A stretch of 64,000 nucleotides of DNA. Source: Calocera cornea HHB12733. Lineage: Eukaryota; Basidiomycota; Dacrymycetes; Dacrymycetales; Dacrymycetaceae. Positions 56,196-64,000 of the stretch are shown piece after piece. The position numbers and the translations under genes are program-made. The stretch is from NCBI GenBank assembly GCA_001632435.1, contig KV423978.1, positions 62,001-126,000 of the forward strand, given 5' to 3'. The notes beneath the pieces were generated by a model. That model ran no database searches and had not been told where the DNA came from. It saw only the letters and a list, made by a program, of their open reading frames with translations. Within the stretch, counting starts at the first letter, position 1. Each line of letters opens with the position of its first letter.

Positions 56196-58749
56196 TCATC
56201 TCCGAAGGGCCCCTAACGGATCTAAACTTTCCGACCGCTCCCCTGCTGGAGTCGCAATCGCTGCAGTTGCCCCCTCCCTTGCGAGGCTGACACTGTATCC
56301 AGTGGGCTGCATCTTCGGTATGTGAGACGCTTGCGTTGTCCGCGGAGAATTAGGATGCGAGACAGGAATCGCAGGCTGAAGAGGCCCTATATGGTTCCTC
56401 GGCACGGTTTGCCTAGCTGGGTAGGGAACTCGAGGAAGGCTGCCCGTGATTGTACTAGGCTTGTGAGTGACAGTGTCATGTGAGCATTCGGTGACCCCTA
56501 AATTGTCTCCCAAGCCACCATCTTTGACAGCGTCCTGGGACCCCGCAAGGATCGCAGGCAGTTGAGCCACACGGGTCTTGGGCTGTATTGGCTCCAGACG
56601 GGATGCATTGAAGTCCACCTTGCGTAGCAGGACATCGCGAACGTGTTCCATGGTTCGCAGCGCATGTTCTCTTGACTCTCTGGTCGCCTCCGTGTCGTTC
56701 AAAACAGACAACGTCCACGCCATGGCAGAACCCAGGCGCTCCTGCTCACTGTATAATCGCGAAAGACGATCTTGTTGAGAGGGGGACGGCCCTTCGGTGG
56801 TGGACGTAATGGAAGACCATAGAGGTACGGGTTGAGTCGTGAACGACCGGGAGATGTTAGACGTTAAGTCGGGAAGGCCCTTCTGCAGTGATGTGTAAGA
56901 AGTCTTGCTCGGGATCAAGGTTGGGAGCACATAACCATACCCGCAATTCGGCAACAGTGGATAGAAAGGCTCGGTTTAGGGCAACCGTGTCCGCGCGGTC
57001 CATGAGGCTCTTTGCTATCAGCTCCGTGAGGCCTGGCGCGACTCTTTCGTAATGGCCATCCGTTCGAGGTGCCATCTCTCTGTGCCTGGTAGGGACTTGT
57101 TTTGGGGGATCCCGAGGGCTTGCCTCGATCGGAACGCCGAGCACATCACGATTCTGCAACATGACCGTCACTCCCGACGTGGGCAGAGCGGTCTCGCGGA
57201 GGAACAGAGCCTGCTTGACGAGGAGGGATGGTACTGTGGGATTCAAGGAGGGATAACGAAGCAGGTAAGTCAGCAACATTGAATAGTCGTCAGTGGCGAG
57301 CACTGCCGCAACTGCAGCATCAGCATGTTGGCCCAAGCAACGGCTTAAACACTTACATTGATTTCTGATGCGGAGAAGCATAGCTACACAGATCCATTCG
57401 GCAAGCTGCAATGAAGCGTCGGCTGCTATGAGAGAGTCCCAAATGGCCATCGCATCCGGCAGGTCGAACTCTCTCGTGAATAAAAGGCGTAGCCAGCGTC
57501 TACAACAGGGCATAAGTGTTGGTCACATTTGACCCAGGCTATAGAACTTACATTCCGTACATCTGTGGCTCGATGCCAGCTGAATCGAGCCGAGCCCACA
57601 AAGCAGGATCGACAGATCTCAGTATTTGGCCTTGCATGTGGCGGCATATGTTCACGATTGGGGCAACCCAACCTTCCCCGGACCGGGATGCACTCTGTTG
57701 CCTTGGCTCCCGCCATTCGTACCAGCGACCCGCGCCTTCCATAAGAACACGGAAAATAGCATAAACATCTGCTGAAACGTGGTCCCGTGTGCAGAATTCC
57801 AAGGCCTCGCTGTCCGATACGTTATTGCCAGAGAGAGAGTCGATATCCACCACCATGAGAACGGCGCCGGCAAGCTCATGCATGCCTTGGCGGTAGCCAA
57901 TCAGGGGATGTGTCAGACAATACAGAAATAGAATGTCCGTTAGGTTCTCTTGGATATCTGTCGACGTAAAATAGGAAACCTCGGGAAAACTAGAATGAGG
58001 TTCGTCAGTTGGTTAATCAAGGGCGTGGGGGATTATTGAACTACGTACATTCGCTCGACATCTTGACGGATCACTTTCCTCAATTCCAGGTCAGCAAACC
58101 ACTGCTGCCACGGATTCTGTGCAAGATGATGAAAATGAATACTGAGTATAGTGCAAGGAAACCTCACTTCAGCATCGAGGCTCAATGGGTTGTTCTTCTC
58201 CCATCCACCCGAGTCCACAGGATTCTCCGCTTGCCGTGGACCCGATGAGCGACTTTGTGTGCGGGAATGAGGGAATGGGGTCCCATCGGGCGCTCTGAGT
58301 CGCTTTGTCGACAACTTCGAGTATGCCTCGCGGGCCGTTCGTAGTTCAGACAGACAAAAAGAGACCCTGACGGTGTCACCGTCCACAAGAGGGGAGCCCG
58401 GTAACAGAAAGAACTGATGGCCATAAGAAAACATCCTGCTACAAACAGACTGGTCCCATACTTTCCACAGCAAGCTCCGTCCGACGCGTCTATCACCGGT
58501 GAACAATGAAGACAACGTATTGCCTTGTTTGGAATTGCAGAATTGACCCAACCGCCCGCTTATGACGGTCTCTCGAAGACTTGAAACGGACAAATCATTA
58601 CGGAACACATTGTTGAAGGCGAGCCTTTCAGAGCGTGCGCGACTGCCTCAGCACGCGACAAGTGAAGGAAAGTAGGAGCGTTAGGCGCACAATATCTCAT
58701 GTGGCAAGGGCCGATCCCACAGTTCAGGCTGGACATCGCCCTCATCCAT
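56196..58749 (-). CDS. TBC-domain Rab GTPase-activating protein, TBC1D5-like
   Basis: Eight exons in transcription order: 58749-58691, 58642-58462, 58413-58168, 58116-58049, 57989-57552, 57499-57357, 57302-56941, 56882-56196; 727 residues. TBC blocks: RRVGRSLLWKFFLL, RAPDG, NNPLSLDAENPWQQWFADLELRKVIRQDVERIFPE, LTDILFLYCLTHPLIGYRQGMHELAGAVL (Gln finger region YRQGMHEL), LDSAGIEPQMYGIRWLRLLFTREFDL and AIWDSLIAAD. The NPL...IxxDVxRtFPE spacing and the long unstructured tail after residue about 400 resemble TBC1D5, which acts with retromer on Rab7. The usual IxxDxxR arginine finger is seen as IRQDVER. The tail has a coiled segment (QDRLSRLYSEQERLG) and Ser/Pro-rich ends. Two introns are exact multiples of three and open, so their positions rest on homology. 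Confidence 0.87.
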
Positions 58750-59018
58750 GGCACTTGATGCAAGATTGAGATATACTGTCTTTCTCCCGGTTGTCAGAGG
58801 TCTGCGGCAAAGGACGGAGGGACCAGCCGGGACAGGGACGTGCTGAGTCCGGCCCCTAGACGGACGCAAAATGAAAACGTCGAAATACGGAACCAATCGC
58901 GTGCTGGACGAGAGATATATAAAACCAGGCCCTCATTGGGGGCCCAGCTCGTCCATTAACCCGCGGGGGCGAGTCCGCACCCGGCAACTGATTCCGTCGA
59001 CTCCCAGCCTTAGGTCAC
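58750..59018. promoter_or_regulatory. Shared promoter region, TBC1D5-like and MOT1 genes
   Basis: 269 bp between divergent starts. A TATA box, TATATAAAA at about 58,916-58,924 on the plus strand, lies about 95 bp before the MOT1 start. Confidence 0.55.
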
Positions 59019-62000
59019 ATGTCGCGGTGCGTGCAGCAACTTCATTACCGTCACGTGGTTGACTTATATCTGCATTTCCACCCTGGCAGACTAGATCGCC
59101 TTCTTACCCTCCTAGAGACGGGCTCCTCCGCCGAGATCAGGGCAACAGCCGCAGATCAAATCGGGCAGCTTGCTGCCAAAAGCATCAGAAGAGACGCAGG
59201 CGTTGAAGATGTGCTTCTGGACGCTGGCAAGGTCGTCGTCGGCAGCAGCAGTGCGACGGAGGACTGGCAAGAGGTCCTGAGCGTCGCTGGCCGGGTTCGT
59301 CCGTAACATACTTTCTATCATTGTTTACTCACTCTCGACCGCGACACGGCAGGTTCTTCCATATCTCCGGTCAAAGTCCTCCGAAACTCGTACTGCAGCG
59401 GCGCGAGCTCTTTCCCAAATCTCCTGTCTCGTCCCTGTGTGGTCGCCGTACGAACACGCGCTACCAGACTCAGAGAGTGACCGTATCTCTGAGCCACCGT
59501 TTCCGGCATTCTCCCTTGCGAATGTCCTGCGTGGATCTCCATTGCTACTCGCAAGTTCTGGTGAAGAGTATGGAAAGGGTCTCTGGCTTGGGACGCCAGC
59601 GGATGTCGAACGTGCACGCAAGGAAGCTCTTGGTCGCCTGGGTCTTGGCTTTCTGGAAGCTGTTGATGGAGAGTGGACAGAAGCTCTCGTCCAGCACGAG
59701 GATGTCAAGTTGGAAAACGGGTCGGACGATAGACTAGACGTCGACCCGGATTACGATGTCGCTAAGTCCGACTCCCCTGCTCGTGCTATGCATTCCGATA
59801 TCCCGATCAAGCGATCGCCAAGCACGCTCGGATCCAGCACCAAGTTCTCCCCGGCAACATCTCCCGGTCCAACTTCACAGAGCCTACCTGTCGATTCTGA
59901 TATCAAATCGTCGCCGTCTCCAGCGCCTGAGGTTGGGGCAGCGGGCCTGTCTGCCAGAGAACTCAATCGCTTGAAGAGGAAGCGCAAACCCGGGAATACG
60001 GGGATTGTTGCCACGGTAGCAAGCAAGTCAGGTGGTGCACCCCATAACAAGTGAGCCCCCGTCAAAGATCCTTCCATTCAGCTCATGGATCCTGTGTAGA
60101 GTACGTGTCGTCGCATCCCAAGCAGACGGGAATCCGGAGGCCCGACCAATTCCAGGTCTACATGATGATGTCAAGAAGCTGGACCTGACGTCACCGCCCG
60201 TGGATGACCAGTCGGCAAGTGGTGGCCCGGTTGCCGTCAAAGAGAATGCCAGCAAATCAGCACGTGCGCTTACTGTTCCCGAGGGAGCGTGGGTGTGGCA
60301 GGGTGTTGTGGATATCCTCGAGATCGATCTTCTAAATCCGAATTGGGAAGTGCGCCATGGCGCAGCGTTGGGTTTACGAGAGGTTGTGAAAGCTCAGGGA
60401 GGTTCGGGAGGCATGCGCAGTAGGTCCTTTTGACGACACGATACCGAACATGTCTCACAGTGTGAATACAGTTAACTTCCCAGTGGAGCAAAACGGCTAC
60501 GAGCATGAGCGATGGTGCAACGACATTGCTGCAAAATTGCTTTGCGTCTTCGCACTCGACCGTTTCGGCGATTTTGTCTCCGACTCAGTGAGCACAGGCA
60601 TATCCGTGAGAGGCAGGGATGATATTAACACCCACACAGGCTGTAGCTCCTGTGCGCGAGACAGCATCTCAGTGCTTGGCCTCTCTTCTCCTACATATGC
60701 CGCTCCGAAGCGTTCATCATGTGCATGGAATCCTGCTGGACATGGTGCATCAGAGGTTCTCCTCTAACGATGCCAACGAGATCTTCAGCAAATCGTCAAA
60801 GCAAGGTCGTTTCGAGCGGCGCATATGGGAGGTCATGCATGCCGGGCTGCTTGGAATCAAGTATGAGGTGGCCGTCCGGAGAGATCTGATTGATCCAGAT
60901 CATAATGGCCAAGACGTTCTGAAGAGCGTTGTAGATGCTGCTACAATAGGGTATGTTTGCCAGAACTTCTCTGTTCACCGCGCTCACCATCTGTAGACTG
61001 AAGGATCCCAACGATGACGTTCAATCAGAGGCGGCTTCCTGCCTACTCCCTGTTGTGGCTGAGCTCATACAGCACCTTCCTACGTACTTGGAGGTCGTAC
61101 TGAATATTCTTTGGGATGCCTTCGTTGACTTGAAGGACGATCTCGGATCCAGCATTGCCGCTGTGATGGAGCTCCTCGGTATTTACTTCATCTGCTTTAC
61201 TGCGCCGTGCTTACCTGTTTACCAGGCAAACTGATGTCCTTCAATGAAGTAATTGCGGTGGTGATTCGTGATGACGCTGAGTGTGCAAGGGTTCAGATCA
61301 GTCGATATGATTTCTGACAACACAATAGACATCCTCTTCGTTCGCGTGTCTCTACGTTGTATCCCCTCTTCAGACACACGTTGCCGAGTGTCCGACTCTC
61401 TGTCGTCAGGACCCTCCAATCGTTTCTGAATATTCCGGCACTCTCGCCAGATTGGATATCTGTGCCCCTGCTGCGATTGTTGTTCCAGAACATTGTCTTG
61501 GAAGAACGCCGAGAAATACGCGAGTCAAGTCTTGATGCTTGGCGCTCAGCTATTCGACTCCTGAAGGCCAACACCAAACTGGAAGACACTGCACAAGCGG
61601 CATTGCAATCCTGGTTCGAATTGGTCTTGAGCCCGCTCGGCACTCCAATCGATGCATCGCTACTTCTCTCAGTCACTACGAGCGGGCGAGACACGGCCTC
61701 CGCGTACAATGTGGATAAAAGTATGCTCGCACAGGACTTTTCTCTCATTTCCGTCGATGCGATCCTCCAAGGTCGACTAGCAGGAGCAGGAAGCATAGCA
61801 TTTCTTATGCATGAATGGTCCGAAATGGTAATTGAATTCAATGTGACCGAAGCTCCTGCCTGACGCCTACATCTTCCGTAGTCCCTGGACTTGACATTCT
61901 CGCCTTTGTTGGATCACTACGTCAAATCTCCCAGTGCCTTCCAGAGAAGCATGTCCGCCATTATCGTAGAAGAATGGGCGCGCTTGTGCGACGATCTCTC

Positions 62001-64000
62001 ACCGTGCGGCGCTCAGCTCACAACGTCTCCTCTGGCCACTTCATTGGGCGAGCAACTTCTGAACAACCTGGAGGCTGGTCCTTTGCGATCATACTACGAA
62101 ATGACCACAGATCTGTCTCGCCTGCGCGCTGAAAGTCAGGCTCTGTTGGACGCATTCCGCAAAGACCCAAAGATTCCCAAGGACAAAGTCCCAAGCCTGC
62201 CCTTTGCAGATGCTACCGATGACCGGCCTATGGTAGAAGCTATCCGTGACGTCGTCGGGCCAATATTCGAATCCCTGAAACCCTTCCTTCTTCGCAAGAA
62301 GAAGGACCTTTCAACCTTAGAAGACAAGCGACAGCTCCTTAGTGCCAGCCTCAGCAGGTATACCGCGAGGAGGGACGAGTTTGATGTGCGGTTACTTGCA
62401 TCGGTGGGCAGTGCGGCCGTCGCCATCGGAGTGGTCCCATCGCGCCTGAATCCTCTCATTCGAAGCTTAGTAAATGGCGTGAAGGTATGTACACCGATAA
62501 TATACCATTGGACACTCGCTCATGCTGTTACAGTCCGAAAAGAACGAAGAATTGCAATCTCGCTTCGCCAGGGCTATTGCCACGTTCATTCGACATGGAT
62601 CACTGAATATCACACCAGTACCGAGTGCAGTCAGTGGCAAGGTTGTAAAAAATCTCTGCACGTTCCTGTGTCAGGATGATTCCCGAACCCCGCTCTTCGA
62701 CAGTCGACTGAGGGAGGGTATCCTTACTCTGCTGCAGGGTAGTGCGACACTCAAACAAGCAAAGAATAAGGACGAAGAAAGCGCTGCCATCACAGAGAGT
62801 AGCCTGAAGCTGCAGAGAAGGGGCTGCGAGTCGGCATTGAGACAACTCGCACAAGCATTCGGCCCCGATCTTGTTGAAGGCGTCCCTGCCCTCTGGGAAG
62901 TGATGGCAGATAATCTTGTTCAGACGTTCAGCGACGGTGAGATGGATCGATAGTCCGTTGTTGTGATGCTGACCGGTTGTATAGGGAATAGCGACAGCAA
63001 GATAGACCTCGATAACAGTGTCGGCCAAGGCATCATAGACTCGTTTGAGGTCCTCAGCACCGTGGTCAGCAGCATGCATCCCAGTCTCCACCCTCGTATC
63101 GCGAGCTTATTGCGCTTGGTAACTCAAGCCGCGAGAAGCACTTTCGCGGTTGTTCGCTCCTCAGCCGCCGCTTGTTTTGCCGCATTATGTGATGTTCTCA
63201 CCTCGGAAGGCATGCATTGTTTGATCGAAGACGCGCTTCCTTTCCTCGGCGATCCCAAGGTCGTGACCAACAGACAAGGTGTCATTGAGATGATTTCGAG
63301 TAAGCTCTCAGTGTGCGTCGTGGATTAGACCTCACACGTCTCAGATGTACTCGATCGGCTGGGAGTCAAGACGTTACCCTATATCATCTTTCTTGTGGTG
63401 CCCATACTGGGCCGTATGAGTGACGTGGACGATAATGTGCGGCTGCTCGCCACGAACGTGTTTGCGTCGTTGGTCAAGATGGTCCCACTGGAGGTGCGTA
63501 TGCCAAAGAGCTCCCGTTAATTGGTATTGACTATCAACAGTCTGGATTGCCAGATCCCCCCAATTTCTCGCCTGATATGCTTCAACGGCGTTTTGCTGAA
63601 AGGGAATTCCTTTCGCAGTTGCTAGATGGAAGTAAAGTCCAAACTTACCCAATTCCCGTCTTGATCAAGGCGGATTTGCGTCCTTATCAGCAGGAAGGTG
63701 TCAACTGGCTGGCATTCCTTGGAAAGTATCACCTCCATGGTATTCTGTGTGATGGTGAGCAGGCAATCTTGTTCGCATCCTGGTCTAAAGAAGTGTAGAT
63801 ATGGGGCTCGGCAAGACGTTACAATCCATCTGCATTCTGGCAAGTAAACATCACGAACGGGCGGAGCGATACGCAAGCACCAAATCTCCGGATTCTGTGC
63901 ATCTGCCGTCTCTTGTCGTATGTCCGCCGACCTTGATTGGTCACTGGCATCACGAAATTCTCAACTATACCACCAATCTGCGTCCTATCCAATATACCGG
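59019..64000 (+). CDS. MOT1: MOT1/BTAF1-like TBP-removing ATPase, 3' end outside window
   Basis: Swi2/Snf2 family ATPase that removes TBP from DNA. Exons: 59019-59026, 59090-59294, 59353-60050, 60100-60419, 60472-60587, 60640-60950, 60997-61178, 61226-61280, 61329-61827, 61882-62484, 62534-62936, 62985-63299, 63345-63493, 63541-63754, 63799-64000 (cut). The N-terminus MSRLDRLLTLLETGSSAEIRATAADQIGQLA and following HEAT repeats are typical, with WVWQGVVDILEIDLLNPNWEVRHGAALGLRE being the classic block. HEAT repeats run to about residue 1,300. The ATPase begins [35 protein letters not shown] (motif I, split by an intron in the first Asp codon) and VVCPPTLIGHWHHEI (motif Ia). Later helicase motifs lie beyond the edge. 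The first exon is 8 nt (MSR). Confidence 0.95.

Overview
The window is nuclear DNA of a basidiomycete fungus, most likely Agaricomycotina. The evidence is the short introns (about 45-60 nt, often several per gene, mostly GTRNGY...YAG with CTNAY branch sites), GC-rich coding sequence, tight gene spacing, and a gene set that is entirely eukaryotic and fungal: HIS3, ELP3, NMT1, MOT1, SAR1, Sam37, Chm7 and a Yck-type casein kinase I. Species cannot be named from sequence alone. Every gene model was built by hand from reading frame, splice signals and family motifs; phase was checked across each junction.

Layout. 1-5.6 kb: three paralogous MetE-C-terminal-domain-like proteins (one inverted and cut by the window edge, two tandem); the third has lost its last zinc ligand. 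6.4-8.4 kb: casein kinase I. 8.4-10.1 kb: intergenic, with an 18-bp-period minisatellite abutting a decayed fourth MetE-like fragment. 10.1-15.2 kb: a JmjC protein and MEMO1, divergent. 15.5-20 kb: ribosomal protein L32 and a large acidic SAP-like/TKL kinase, divergent. 20.4-25.3 kb: N-myristoyltransferase and Elongator ELP3. 25.4-34 kb: gene-poor stretch with two more minisatellites, a nucleotide-sugar transporter and an aldo-keto reductase. 34-42.7 kb: dense block of Sam37/metaxin, CHMP7, an inositol-phosphate 5-phosphatase, SRP receptor beta, a multipass membrane protein and a secreted-type single-pass protein. 42.9-50 kb: two divergent MFS transporters separated by a fourth minisatellite. 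50.2-64 kb: GMF, mitochondrial uL3, SAR1, a 2OG oxygenase-like protein, HIS3, a TBC1D5-type RabGAP and MOT1/BTAF1 (runs off the right edge).

Most genes are housekeeping. Several share membrane traffic and organelle biogenesis (SAR1, SRPRB, TBC1D5, CHMP7, Sam37, NMT1), but I see no pathway cluster apart from the MetE-like paralogues. At least five divergent pairs share intergenic regions of about 125-375 bp.

Most unusual signals: (i) four dispersed arrays of a degenerate TTTGCYTCCGCT motif on an 18-bp register, each with motif copies in the opposite orientation at one end; (ii) an apparent AT-AC intron splitting the HHTAED metal-binding motif of HIS3; (iii) a probable GC-AG intron and a start-codon-only exon in GMF; (iv) a TKL kinase with alanine in place of the beta3 lysine; (v) erosion of the MetE-like family, with one paralogue lacking its zinc cysteine and a relic beside a minisatellite.
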